From positions 3,104-67,103 of the forward strand of contig CAKZVT010000019.1 in assembly GCA_937922435.1 (NCBI GenBank): a stretch of 64,000 nt of DNA, given 5' to 3'. The DNA comes from an uncultured Prevotella sp. Its GTDB lineage: Bacteria; Bacteroidota; Bacteroidia; Bacteroidales; Bacteroidaceae. The stretch's first letter is position 1; every line of letters starts with the position of its first letter. Below are positions 1-8,381 of this stretch, piece after piece. Under the pieces are notes generated by a model. The model did not search any database, was not told the DNA's origin, and saw nothing but the letters and a program-made list of their open reading frames with translations. The translations under genes were made by a program, and so were the position numbers.

Positions 1-995
1 GATACGATGATGGTGACCGTATGTTCATACCTCCATTGAGGACGCTTGGATTCAATCCAAAGTTGAGTATAAACGATTCTTTGCTGGTTCAGTCGTATTC
101 AGATGCGTATGACATTAGTTTTCCAGATGCTTTTTCCAGGATAGAGGGGGAAGTTGAGGAGTTGAAGCAGCATTTGCAGAATACTGGTTCATATGAATTG
201 AATAACATCGGCTTGTTGTATCACAATGACGAGGGGCGTATAGAATTCAAACCTTGCGAAGCCGGTATTCTGACTCCGGGGTTGTATGGCTTAAGTTCTT
301 TTGATATGGAGGAGCGTGTTCATGTTGACGACAATCCATGCGTATCAGTGGAATTCGCATCCAACTATTGTGGAATGAGCCTTAGGCACGAAACGGCGGT
401 TGATGCTATGGGTGGCAAGACAAGTGCAGGCAAGCAAGATAGTGATAGGAGTGTGCAGATAAAGATAAGCGCGTTGCGCAATCTTGTGGCTGCAGTTATA
501 GCTGTTGTTTTGTTCTTGGTGTTGGGCACTCCGGTAAACGAAGGTGCAGAAAGTGTAAACGCCAACAGCGTGGTAGGTTCTGTTGTGGATAGGATTGTGC
601 ACGACGGATATAATAATGTTGTAAAGAGCGCCAACCGAACACGTCCGACGGTATTGTTGAAAGATACAGCGTCTGCCAATGTGAAAGCCGCTAAGGCCAG
701 TTTGCGTGTTTCGTCAGGCAAAGCTGTTACAAAAACAAATGCTCGCAAGTTGGATAAGGACAAGTATTATTGCATTGTGCTGGCGAGTCAGGTATCAAAG
801 AAGAACGCACAAGCGTTTGTGGCACAATTAAAGGATGACGGATTTGACGATGCTCGGGTTTATGTCGGTGCAAGCCGGTCTGTAAAGGTTGTCTATGGTT
901 GTTATGGCAGTCAAAATGATGCTTATAATGAACTGAACAATCTGCGTAGCAATGAATATTTTTATGAAGCTTGGGTTTACCAAGTAAAGAATTAG
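1..995 (+). CDS. HU-like domain / transmembrane / SPOR protein, 5' end cut by window
   Basis: The reading frame is open to the left edge of the window (codons for YDDGDR precede the first ATG at 21), so the start lies outside. The N-terminal part (PPLRTLGFNPKLSINDSLL) resembles the Bacteroidetes HU-CCDC81 type of HU domain. A single membrane segment lies around nt 474-533 (NLVAAVIAVVLFLVLG). The last 75 residues (YYCIVLASQVSKKNAQAF to EAWVYQ) look like a SPOR peptidoglycan-binding domain. Inferred topology: HU part in the cytoplasm, SPOR part in the periplasm, so the protein could bridge nucleoid and cell wall. The next gene starts 2 nt after the stop, which suggests co-transcription. Domain calls are by eye; the SPOR call is the firmer one. 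Confidence 0.8.
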   Translation, partial: YDDGDRMFIPPLRTLGFNPKLSINDSLLVQSYSDAYDISFPDAFSRIEGEVEELKQHLQNTGSYELNNIGLLYHNDEGRIEFKPCEAGILTPGLYGLSSFDMEERVHVDDNPCVSVEFASNYCGMSLRHETAVDAMGGKTSAGKQDSDRSVQIKISALRNLVAAVIAVVLFLVLGTPVNEGAESVNANSVVGSVVDRIVHDGYNNVVKSANRTRPTVLLKDTASANVKAAKASLRVSSGKAVTKTNARKLDKDKYYCIVLASQVSKKNAQAFVAQLKDDGFDDARVYVGASRSVKVVYGCYGSQNDAYNELNNLRSNEYFYEAWVYQVKN

Positions 996-997
996 GC

Positions 998-1531
998 ATG
1001 AAGAGAGTCAGGTGTCCTAAATGTGACGAGTTTGTCACATTTGATGAGACTAAATATAATGATGGCCAGGCGTTGGTGTTCGAATGCCAAAGGTGTGGAA
1101 AGCAATTTGGGATAAAGATAGGCAAGTCCAAGTTGAGGGATGTCCGCAAGGAAGAAGTCATTGACGAGAACGCCAATGAAAATGGTTATGGTTCGATAGT
1201 CGTTATAGAAAATGTGTTCCATTATAAGCAGGTAATCCCTTTGCAGTATGGGGACAATGTCATAGGGCGTTACATGAAAGGTTCCAATGTGAATACTCCT
1301 ATTGAAACCAATGACCCGAGTATAGACATAAGCCATTGTGTAATTAACGTGTCAAAGGATAAAAAAGGCAATATAACATATGTATTGAGAGACGGGCCGA
1401 GCAACACTGGAACATTTGTTGATAATGAGATATTGGGAAATCGCGAGAAACGTGTTATTTTTGATGGGACGTTGTTTACGATAGGAGCGACCAGTATTAT
1501 TTTAAGGGCATGTAATACCGAAGACGTATAA
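998..1531 (+). CDS. Zinc-ribbon plus FHA-domain protein
   Basis: This protein of about 177 residues starts MKRVRCPKCDEF. The ATG at 998 is preferred over the upstream in-frame ATG at 971 because the MJ0042-type zinc ribbon (CPKC, then CQRC about 25 residues later) normally begins at the N-terminus. The C-terminal half reads like an FHA phosphothreonine-binding fold: GRYMKGSN, then SIDISHCVINV, then DGPSNTGTFVDN. It starts 2 nt after the HU/SPOR gene. The likely role is phospho-dependent protein binding, perhaps downstream of a Ser/Thr kinase, but no kinase lies in this window. The partner is unknown. Confidence 0.8.
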   Translation: MKRVRCPKCDEFVTFDETKYNDGQALVFECQRCGKQFGIKIGKSKLRDVRKEEVIDENANENGYGSIVVIENVFHYKQVIPLQYGDNVIGRYMKGSNVNTPIETNDPSIDISHCVINVSKDKKGNITYVLRDGPSNTGTFVDNEILGNREKRVIFDGTLFTIGATSIILRACNTEDV

Positions 1532-1633
1532 GTCTCTTTTGTTTTACCGCGATTAATAGTTAAACTATATTAAATATTGAGGCAGTTGTGAATTTTCATG
1601 GTCTGTATTTTTCCGACTTGAATTAAAAGGTAG

Positions 1634-1641
1634 TATCTTTG
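1634..1641 (+). promoter_or_regulatory. -7 promoter box of rpsA
   Basis: TATCTTTG matches the Bacteroidetes -7 consensus TAnnTTTG and lies 56 nt upstream of the rpsA ATG. No convincing -33 TTTG is seen at the usual distance. Confidence 0.6.
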
Positions 1642-1697
1642 CGCCCGATTTTGTACAATATAAAGTCGAACTTTATTAATTTCTTAAAATTTAATTT

Positions 1698-3470
1698 ATG
1701 TCAGATTTAAAAAACGTGCAGCCATTGGCAGACTTTAATTGGGAAGAGTTTGAAAATGGAAGTAGTGTAAACGTAAGCAAAGAAGAAATTGAAAAAGCTT
1801 ACGATGAAACCCTCAACAAAGTCAGCGAACATCAGGTTGTTGACGGAACTGTGATTTCTATTGACAAGAAGGAAGTTGTTGTCAATATAGGTTACAAGAG
1901 CGATGGTGTTATTCCTGCAAGTGAGTTCCGTTACAATCCGGAGTTGAAAGTTGGCGATACTGTTGAAGTATATGTTGAGAATCAAGAGGATAAGAAGGGA
2001 CAACTTCTACTTTCGCATAAGAAGGCTCGTTTGAGCAAGAGCTGGGAGCGTGTTAATGCAGCTCTTGAGAACGAAGAAGTTATACAAGGATACATCAAGT
2101 GCCGTACAAAGGGTGGCATGATTGTGGATGTGTTTGGTATTGAGGCGTTTCTGCCTGGAAGCCAAATCGATGTTCATCCAATACGTGATTATGATGTTTT
2201 TGTCGGCAAGACAATGGAATTCAAGGTTGTAAAAATCAATCAGGAATTCCGTAATGTTGTCGTTTCTCATAAGGCTCTTATTGAGGCTGAACTCGAAGCA
2301 CAGAAGAAGGAAATCATCAGCAAGCTTGAAAAAGGCCAAATTCTTGAAGGAACAGTCAAGAACATCACTACTTATGGCGTATTTGTTGATTTGGGCGGCG
2401 TTGACGGACTCATCCATATTACAGACCTTTCATGGGGACGTGTAAGCGACCCGCATGAAGTAGTTTCTTTGGATCAGAAAATCAACGTTGTTATTCTTGA
2501 TTTTGATGATGACAAGAAGCGTATCGCCCTTGGCTTGAAGCAGCTTACTCCGCACCCATGGGACGCTCTTGATCCGAATCTCAAGGTTGGCGACCATGTC
2601 AAAGGAAAGGTTGTTGTCATAGCTGATTATGGCGCTTTTGTAGAGATTGGCCCTGGAGTAGAAGGACTTATCCATGTTTCAGAGATGAGCTGGAGCCAGC
2701 ATTTGCGCAGCGCACAAGAGTTCTTGCATGTAGGCGACGAGGTTGAGGCTGTAATACTTACGCTCGACCGCGAGGAGCGCAAGATGTCTCTTGGTATCAA
2801 GCAACTCAAGGAAGACCCATGGGAGACAATCGAAGTTAAATATCCAATAGGCAGCAAGCATACTGCCAAGGTCCGCAATTTTACAAACTTTGGAATCTTT
2901 GTAGAGCTTGAAGAAGGTGTAGATGGCCTTATCCACATCAGCGATTTGTCTTGGACAAAGAAGGTTAAGCATCCTTCAGAGTTTACCCAGGTTGGTGCTG
3001 ACATCGATGTGGTCGTTTTGGAGATAGATAAGGAAAACCGCCGTCTTAGCCTCGGTCACAAGCAGTTGGAGGAGAATCCATGGGATACATACGAGACAAT
3101 CTATACTCCGGGTTCTATCCATACAGGAAAGATAACCGAGATAATGGATAAGGGTGCAGTCATCGCTCTCAATGAAGGCGGTGAAGGATTTGCAACTCCC
3201 AAGCATCTTGTCAAGGAAGATGGAAGCCAGGCACAGCTTGGTGAAGAACTCCAGTTCAAGGTAATCGAGTTTGTAAAAGAGACCAAGAGGATAATCCTTT
3301 CGCATAGCCGTACATTCGAGGACGTAAAAGACGAGCCAAAGAAGTCTGTACGCAAGAAAGTTAAGAAAGAAGAGACTCCTGCCATCAACAATATTGCAGC
3401 TGGAACAACGCTGGGCGATATCGATGCACTTGCAGAGTTGAAAGCCAAGATGGAAAAAGGAGAAAAGTAA
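1698..3470 (+). CDS. rpsA: 30S ribosomal protein S1
   Basis: The 590-residue protein contains six S1 RNA-binding repeats, roughly at residues 45-115, 130-195, 213-285, 298-372, 385-459 and 472-540. Typical cores are YGVFVDLGGVDGLIHITDLSW and YGAFVEIGPGVEGLIHVSEM. S1 brings mRNA to the 30S subunit, which matters in Bacteroidetes where Shine-Dalgarno sequences are weak. The length fits the family. It is probably monocistronic, with its own -7 box upstream and a strong terminator 22 nt downstream. The C-terminus is a basic, Lys-rich tail (KKSVRKKVKKEE) followed by a short acidic end. Confidence 0.97.
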   Translation: MSDLKNVQPLADFNWEEFENGSSVNVSKEEIEKAYDETLNKVSEHQVVDGTVISIDKKEVVVNIGYKSDGVIPASEFRYNPELKVGDTVEVYVENQEDKKGQLLLSHKKARLSKSWERVNAALENEEVIQGYIKCRTKGGMIVDVFGIEAFLPGSQIDVHPIRDYDVFVGKTMEFKVVKINQEFRNVVVSHKALIEAELEAQKKEIISKLEKGQILEGTVKNITTYGVFVDLGGVDGLIHITDLSWGRVSDPHEVVSLDQKINVVILDFDDDKKRIALGLKQLTPHPWDALDPNLKVGDHVKGKVVVIADYGAFVEIGPGVEGLIHVSEMSWSQHLRSAQEFLHVGDEVEAVILTLDREERKMSLGIKQLKEDPWETIEVKYPIGSKHTAKVRNFTNFGIFVELEEGVDGLIHISDLSWTKKVKHPSEFTQVGADIDVVVLEIDKENRRLSLGHKQLEENPWDTYETIYTPGSIHTGKITEIMDKGAVIALNEGGEGFATPKHLVKEDGSQAQLGEELQFKVIEFVKETKRIILSHSRTFEDVKDEPKKSVRKKVKKEETPAINNIAAGTTLGDIDALAELKAKMEKGEK

Positions 3471-3491
3471 ATATTGGATTTTCATCCATGC

Positions 3492-3530
3492 AAATCCCCA
3501 CAGCCGTTTCAGGCGTGTGGGGATTTTTTT
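3492..3530 (+). terminator. Intrinsic terminator of rpsA
   Basis: A perfect 10-bp stem AATCCCCACA / TGTGGGGATT with a 13-nt loop, running into seven T residues. Confidence 0.9.
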
Positions 3531-3590
3531 ATGTTCTTTTCATTTGGCAGAAAGCGTTGTACATTGTTCTTATTAAATGAAAAAATGTTG

Positions 3591-3598
3591 TATTTTTG
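3591..3598 (+). promoter_or_regulatory. -7 promoter box of the AddB-like gene
   Basis: TATTTTTG matches TAnnTTTG, 30 nt before the ATG at 3629. Confidence 0.6.
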
Positions 3599-3628
3599 CA
3601 TCGTATGTTTACTTAATTTGTAATTAGG

Positions 3629-6511
3629 ATGAAGAGTTTTCTGGAGCATGTGGCTGAAGACATATTGCGGAAATACGGAACAGATTTGTCACGTATTGCG
3701 GTCGTATTCCCCAACAAGCGTGCGTCGTTGTTCTTGAATGACATCTTGGCGCAGAAGGCCGACCGACCGATTTGGTCTCCTGCATATGTTACAATCAGTG
3801 AGTTTTTCCGCCAAAATTCGTCACTTGCTGTTGCCGACCCTATAAAATTGGTCTGTGACGTGTATAAAAGTTTTGTCAAATGTACTGGGATAGATGAAAC
3901 TTTAGACCACTTTTGGGGATGGGGACAACTGCTTATTTCCGATTTTGACGATATAGATAAAAACATGGCTGATGCCTCAATGGTGTTCAAAAACGTAAAA
4001 AACGTACACGAACTTGACGATGTCTCATACCTTGACGAGGAACAGAAGGATGTATTGAAAAAGTTTTTCAGCAGTTTCTCTGACGACAGGGAGTCTGAAT
4101 TGAAAATGCGTTTTTTGCGCTTATGGAGCCACATTGAGGATGTTTATAACGATTTCCGTGAACGTCTGCGAAGCCAGTCCCTGGCTTACGAAGGCATGCT
4201 TTACAGGGATGTTGCTACGGATTTTTCTGTCGATTGCTATTACGACATGTATGTCTTTGTCGGTTTCAATGTGCTTAATAAAGTAGAGCAACAGGTCTTC
4301 AAGCACTTGCAAGATGAGGGAAGGGCGCGTTTTTACTGGGATTTTGACGATTATTATATGCCGAAGCACGGCTTGTCTTCGGCGGCTAACGAAGCTGGGC
4401 ACTATGTTTCGCAATACCTAAAAGTCTTCCCGAACGAATTGGATTGTTCCGATGCCTCGATATACCGCAATCTTAACAGCCGCAAGAAGATAACATATAT
4501 AAGCGCGTCTACCGAGAATGTCCAGGCAAGGTACGTAAACGACTGGCTGAAAGACGGTTGCAGGTACAAGGATGGCCGCAATACAGCCATAGTCCTTTGC
4601 GACGAATCGCTTTTGCCGTCAGTCATACACTACATTCCCGGAGAAGCAGGAAGCGTCAATATAACTACAGGGTATCCGCTTTTCCAGACGGCAATAGCGT
4701 CGCTTGTCATCCTGCTTCTCGACTTGAGGCTCAACGGCTTTAGCCTGGCAAACGGAACGTTCAGGGTAAAGCATGTAATGCAGGTTCTGCAACATCCGTA
4801 TTCCAAATATGTTTCGGCCGATTGCCCGAAACTTGTTGAAAAGCTTAAAGCCGAACGTATATTCAGACCTTCGGCGGCAATTCTTGGCATCGACGCCAAC
4901 ATGACCGTCCTTTTCGATGCCTCCATAGACAACAAGACGTTGGTGCAGTGGATATTGGATGTACTGAAGATTATCGCTGAAGGTTGTGGAAATGATGAGA
5001 AAGAACCTATTTTGCAGGAGTCGTTGTTCAGGATGTACACTTTGTGCAACAGGTTAAACGAGCTTGTAAAGGCCGGCGATTTGGATGTAGACATTGTTAC
5101 GTTGCAAAAGCTGATAGTCCAACTTGTGAACGCCACGACAATTCCTTTCCATGGCGAACCGGCCGAAGGCGTGCAGGTGATGGGCATATTGGAGACGAGG
5201 AACATAGATTTTGACCACGTCTTGGTGCTTTCGTGCAACGAAGGCAACATGCCAAAGGGCATCAACGACTCGTCCTTTATTCCCTATTCCATAAGAAAGG
5301 TGCATGGACTGACAACCGTCGACAACAAAGTCTCCGTCTACGCTTATTATTTTTACAACCTTATCCAAAGGGCTTCAGATGTGACATTGGTTTACAACAA
5401 TTCGACAGAGAACGGCCATACGGGCGAGATGAGCCGTTTTATGTTGCAGCTGATGGTGGAAAGCGGTTTCGACATAAGGCGGCTGTCGTTGCAGACGGGG
5501 CAGAGCCTGATGCCGTCAAAGGCTGCCTACATAGCCAAGAATGCGGCTGTCATGGAGGTGTTGGATGGCATGGAATATATTTCACCTACATCAATCAACC
5601 GCTACATGCGTTGCCCGTTGCAGTTTTATTATAGTAATGTGGCCGGGATTAAAGAACCAGAGGACGACGATTTTGATGAAATGGGAAGCCGCATATTCGG
5701 CAATGTATTCCATGCCGCTTCCGAGTTTTTGTACAAGTCGCTTGGCAGTGCGGACGGGACGGTCACGGCTGACAGTATCGATTATGCCGTGAAGCATAAG
5801 GAACTGATTGGCCGTATTGTCGATGAAGCGTTCGCCGAGGCCGTGTTTGAGAAGGACACGAAGAAGCGTGTAGACTATAATGGCCTGCAACTGATTAACC
5901 GTGAGGTGATTATAAGATACCTCTGTCGTTTGCTGGAGATTGACAGGGAGTTGGCTCCGTTCAAGATAACCGATGTCGAAACGTCTGTATATGCGGAGTT
6001 GACATTGTCGACAAGCGCCGGTGAACGGCGGATAAACATAGGCGGACGCATAGACCGCCTTGACCAGGTGTTCGACAAGGCGGCTTGCTGCGAGCGGCTT
6101 AGGGTCATTGACTATAAGACAGGACGTTTCCCTAAGAAAAAGATAAATACCGTAGGTGAGATTTTCTCTATGCCGATAGAGCAGGGCAAACATGCAGATT
6201 ATTATTTGCAGACGATGCTTTACGCCATGGCGGTAAGGCATGACCGGACACTCAATCCGCAAGGTCTGCCCGTCAGTCCTGCTTTGCTTTTCATCCAGCA
6301 TACGGCTGAAGACGGGTATGACCCTACGCTTGTAATCGGTAAAGACCGTGTGGCTGACATTGCGGAGGTTGAAGAGGATTTTGTCAATGGCCTGACGTCT
6401 GTCGTTTCCGACATATTCGACCCCGGCAAGCCTTTCAGCCCGGTAGACGACAAGTCTATATGCTCGTTGTGTCCTTATGCCGCATTATGCGGAAGGCTGT
6501 CAGCGCATTGA
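3629..6511 (+). CDS. AddB-like PD-(D/E)XK nuclease / inactive helicase subunit
   Basis: This 960-residue protein has the layout of AddB/RexB-type recombination nucleases. The N-terminal helicase-like domain begins IAVVFPNKRASLFLN. The C-terminal RecB-family nuclease has the motif GNVFHAASEFLY (His near 694) and the catalytic DYKTGR near 828-833. Four cysteines bracket the nuclease (CPLQFYY near 661, then CSLCPYAALC near 946-955), the pattern of an AddB-type iron-sulfur cluster. The family processes double-strand ends for recombination repair with an AddA/UvrD-like partner. No AddA gene is adjacent here. The 3' end overlaps the convergent cdd gene by 12 nt. Confidence 0.85.
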   Translation: MKSFLEHVAEDILRKYGTDLSRIAVVFPNKRASLFLNDILAQKADRPIWSPAYVTISEFFRQNSSLAVADPIKLVCDVYKSFVKCTGIDETLDHFWGWGQLLISDFDDIDKNMADASMVFKNVKNVHELDDVSYLDEEQKDVLKKFFSSFSDDRESELKMRFLRLWSHIEDVYNDFRERLRSQSLAYEGMLYRDVATDFSVDCYYDMYVFVGFNVLNKVEQQVFKHLQDEGRARFYWDFDDYYMPKHGLSSAANEAGHYVSQYLKVFPNELDCSDASIYRNLNSRKKITYISASTENVQARYVNDWLKDGCRYKDGRNTAIVLCDESLLPSVIHYIPGEAGSVNITTGYPLFQTAIASLVILLLDLRLNGFSLANGTFRVKHVMQVLQHPYSKYVSADCPKLVEKLKAERIFRPSAAILGIDANMTVLFDASIDNKTLVQWILDVLKIIAEGCGNDEKEPILQESLFRMYTLCNRLNELVKAGDLDVDIVTLQKLIVQLVNATTIPFHGEPAEGVQVMGILETRNIDFDHVLVLSCNEGNMPKGINDSSFIPYSIRKVHGLTTVDNKVSVYAYYFYNLIQRASDVTLVYNNSTENGHTGEMSRFMLQLMVESGFDIRRLSLQTGQSLMPSKAAYIAKNAAVMEVLDGMEYISPTSINRYMRCPLQFYYSNVAGIKEPEDDDFDEMGSRIFGNVFHAASEFLYKSLGSADGTVTADSIDYAVKHKELIGRIVDEAFAEAVFEKDTKKRVDYNGLQLINREVIIRYLCRLLEIDRELAPFKITDVETSVYAELTLSTSAGERRINIGGRIDRLDQVFDKAACCERLRVIDYKTGRFPKKKINTVGEIFSMPIEQGKHADYYLQTMLYAMAVRHDRTLNPQGLPVSPALLFIQHTAEDGYDPTLVIGKDRVADIAEVEEDFVNGLTSVVSDIFDPGKPFSPVDDKSICSLCPYAALCGRLSAH

Positions 6512-6979
6512 CTTGTCGACGAACGACAAGGGGAGGAGGTTTTTCACGCTGTCAAGCATGTAGACGCGGTCTGCGCCGCAAAGGTAGACCCTTATGTCGC
6601 GGTTGTAGCGTTGCTCCATCTCCAGCAGGGCTTGCCTGCATGAGCCACAGGGCGAGACAGGCTCGTCTACGAAGCCGTTGGCGTTTCTCGCCGCAATGGC
6701 TATGCCGGTTATGGCTTTCTGCGGACAGTTTGACTGTGCGTTGAATACCGCCGCCCGTTCGGCGCACATCGTTACGGAGAAAGCGGCGTTTTCCTGGTTC
6801 GCTCCTTTTATTATAGTCCTGTCGTCAAGCATTATTGCTGCGCCTACGCGGAAGCCTGAATATGGCGAGTAAGAGTTGTCTGTCGCTTCTTTGGCGCATT
6901 CGGCAAGCTGCCTGGCTGCGTCGTCCAGCTCGTCGTATTTATATGACTTTACATTGATGTTGATAGTAATGTTTTCCAT
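6500..6979 (-). CDS. cdd: Cytidine deaminase
   Basis: The 159-residue protein deaminates cytidine and deoxycytidine to uridine in pyrimidine salvage. The zinc site is visible: CAERAAVF (Cys ligand and catalytic Glu) and PCGSCRQAL (two Cys ligands), as in the tetrameric class. SPYSGFRVGAA is the usual substrate-binding N-terminal motif. It is convergent with the AddB-like gene, with a 12-nt overlap of the 3' ends. It stands alone on this strand with its own -7 box about 70 nt upstream. Confidence 0.95.
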   Translation of the reverse strand: MENITININVKSYKYDELDDAARQLAECAKEATDNSYSPYSGFRVGAAIMLDDRTIIKGANQENAAFSVTMCAERAAVFNAQSNCPQKAITGIAIAARNANGFVDEPVSPCGSCRQALLEMEQRYNRDIRVYLCGADRVYMLDSVKNLLPLSFVDKSMR

Positions 6980-7046
6980 ATCTCATTGTTGTTTTATCGT
7001 ATAGCCGTATCGTTTCGTGCAGAAGGTCGTGGCCGAGGCTGCATTG

Positions 7047-7054
7047 CAAAAATA
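7047..7054 (-). promoter_or_regulatory. -7 promoter box of cdd
   Basis: On the minus strand this reads TATTTTTG, matching TAnnTTTG, 67 nt upstream of the cdd start. Confidence 0.55.
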
Positions 7055-7177
7055 CTGATTATATTTGAAAAACCTGCAATATTTTCTTGTTTTTAACGGC
7101 AAGGGGTCTTGTCGTGCGCACTGAATACTTGCCGGACTGTATCTTCTTGGATATGAGGATGTTGCAGACAGCGTTTC

Positions 7178-7265
7178 AAAAGGCCGTGTTTCGCGTACTG
7201 AAATGCGGCCTTTTGCAGCGCAAAAGACGGTCTTTTATACTGCGTTTTGCCGTTGTTTGCAGTAA
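7178..7265. repeat. 88-bp intergenic repeat, copy A (four units)
   Basis: Four degenerate units of 23, 21, 22 and about 22 nt at 7178, 7201, 7222 and 7244, each built on AAAAG-N5-CTTTT plus a linker like GCAGCGC. The boundary between units 2 and 3 is the centre of a dyad (CTTTTGC-agc-GCAAAAG). The copy lies between the divergent cdd and ribE promoters. Confidence 0.75.
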
Positions 7266-7320
7266 TGTCCGCAGGGAACGCGCATGCAGGTCCGCATTAT
7301 TTGAATTTTCCAAGGAAATA

Positions 7321-7352
7321 TTTGCGTGGTTTGAAATAAATGCCTATCTTTG
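7321..7352 (+). promoter_or_regulatory. Promoter of the ribE leader
   Basis: TTTG at 7321-7324, a 20-nt spacer, and TATCTTTG at 7345-7352 fit the Bacteroidetes -33/-7 pattern. Transcription should begin near 7360, about 260 nt before ribE. Confidence 0.65.
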
Positions 7353-7359
7353 CACAAAG

Positions 7360-7560
7360 AAAGATGAAGACATACAGACCGTATTGGTTCGATAGGGATA
7401 CTCATCAAAATAAAACGAAAAACCGGGATGACTTCTCTTGCTGATGGCGGGCCACGATGTCGTGAGACATAGCTGTAAAGCCGGTGGATTACAAAGGCGG
7501 AGAGCTCTCAAATCTTATATAGCTCGGAGTTTTCATCACATCACTGGTACGGTCTTTTTA
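7360..7560 (+). ncRNA. Structured leader RNA or small RNA upstream of ribE
   Basis: A transcript from the 7345 promoter would be closed by an 8-bp helix, AGACCGTA (7376-7383) with TACGGTCT (7548-7555), followed directly by T residues to 7559. Inside are small hairpins such as ATGTC-gtga-GACAT (7458-7471) and GAGCT / AGCTC (7502-7525). A closing helix ending in a U-run is typical of a riboswitch expression platform or a free-standing small RNA. I could not match the sequence to the FMN (RFN), TPP, cobalamin, SAM, fluoride or SRP consensus. Its identity is unknown. Confidence 0.45.
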
Positions 7561-7569
7561 CAAAAATAC

Positions 7570-7589
7570 GGGCAGGAACATTCCTGCCC
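7570..7589 (+). promoter_or_regulatory. Hairpin in the ribE 5' leader
   Basis: A perfect 9-bp inverted repeat GGGCAGGAA / TTCCTGCCC with a 2-nt loop, 31 nt before the ribE ATG. It is followed by ATTTGT rather than a clean T-run, so it is a possible weak terminator or ribosome-access hairpin. Confidence 0.4.
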
Positions 7590-7619
7590 ATTTGTCTAAT
7601 ATAAGGTGTAATAATACAA

Positions 7620-8222
7620 ATGTTTTCCGGAATAGTTGAAGAGACGGCTGTCGTATTGGCCGTAGACAAGTATGGCGGCAATGTCGACCTTACATTGGGA
7701 TGTTCGTTTGCCGGCGAGTTGAAGATAGACCAAAGCGTGTCGCACAATGGCGTATGCCTTACTGTTGTGCGTCTCGGCGACGGGTGTTATACCGTTACGG
7801 CGATGAAAGAGACACTCGACCGCTCTAACCTCGGCCTGTTGCAGGTGGGCGACAAGGTCAATGTAGAGCGCTCGATGATGATGAACGGGCGGCTTGACGG
7901 ACACATAGTGCAGGGGCATGTGGACATGACTGCGGAGTGTGTGGATATGCGCGATGCCGACGGCAGCACATATTTTACGTTCAGGTATGTGTTTGACAGG
8001 GAGATGGCGCGCCGCGGATACTTCACCGTCGACAAGGGCAGCGTCACTGTCAACGGCGTTTCCTTGACAGTGTGCGAGCCAACCGACGACTCTTTTACCG
8101 TAGCCATCATTCCCTACACGTTTGAGCATACCAACTTCAGTTGCATACGCATAGGAACAAAAGTAAACATCGAGTTCGACATACTTGGCAAGTATATTGC
8201 AAGGTTGAGCCATTTCAATTGA
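7620..8222 (+). CDS. ribE: Riboflavin synthase alpha subunit
   Basis: The 200-residue protein has the two tandem lumazine-binding barrels of riboflavin synthase. It starts MFSGIVEETA, and the second barrel begins near GHIVQGHVDMTAEC. It converts two 6,7-dimethyl-8-ribityllumazine molecules to riboflavin and a pyrimidinedione. SVSHNGVCLTV and SVTVNGVSLTV are the paired motifs of the two repeats. No other rib genes are adjacent. A 260-nt structured leader precedes it, and a long terminator hairpin follows. Confidence 0.97.
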   Translation: MFSGIVEETAVVLAVDKYGGNVDLTLGCSFAGELKIDQSVSHNGVCLTVVRLGDGCYTVTAMKETLDRSNLGLLQVGDKVNVERSMMMNGRLDGHIVQGHVDMTAECVDMRDADGSTYFTFRYVFDREMARRGYFTVDKGSVTVNGVSLTVCEPTDDSFTVAIIPYTFEHTNFSCIRIGTKVNIEFDILGKYIARLSHFN

Positions 8223-8277
8223 TGCGGCGCGACAGCACCGAACAGCAAATATTTGTTAAGGGTAAACACCGACATCG

Positions 8278-8332
8278 ACAAAATGGATATATGTCTCTAC
8301 TAACGGGCGACATATATCCATTTTGTTTTATT
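8278..8332 (+). terminator. Terminator of ribE
   Basis: A perfect 18-bp inverted repeat (8278-8295 and 8309-8326; arm core AAAATGGATATATG) with a 13-nt loop, followed by TTTATT. Confidence 0.8.
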
Positions 8333-8349
8333 GTGAAATCCATTCTTTG

Positions 8350-8357
8350 TACATTTG
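8350..8357 (+). promoter_or_regulatory. -7 promoter box of the efflux operon
   Basis: TACATTTG matches TAnnTTTG, 24 nt before the TolC-family ATG at 8382. Confidence 0.55.
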
Positions 8358-8381
8358 CATGGTGAAATATAAAGTAGCTGT

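Larger units (their letters stand above)
6980..7619. other. 640-bp divergent gap between cdd and ribE
   Basis: No protein gene is supported. The gap holds the cdd promoter, one copy of the 88-bp four-unit repeat (7178-7265), a rightward promoter (7321-7352), and a structured RNA leader ahead of ribE. An open frame at 7087-7395 runs through the repeat and the promoter and is not credible. Confidence 0.7.

Noticed and set aside
5591..6301. Antisense frame of 236 codons over the AddB-like gene
   Set aside because: It lies fully inside a well-supported gene and has no family resemblance.
7087..7395. Open frame of 102 codons in the cdd-ribE gap
   Set aside because: It runs through repeat copy A and a good promoter, and its translation has no protein-like features.
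7381..7395. T-loop-like GGTTCGAT as part of a tRNA or tmRNA
   Set aside because: No acceptor stem, anticodon arm or CCA end can be built around it.
7360..7619. FMN riboswitch upstream of ribE
   Set aside because: The conserved RFN boxes (such as GGGGCAGGGTG and CCGGCGGT in the right order) are not found; only a generic structured leader is supported.
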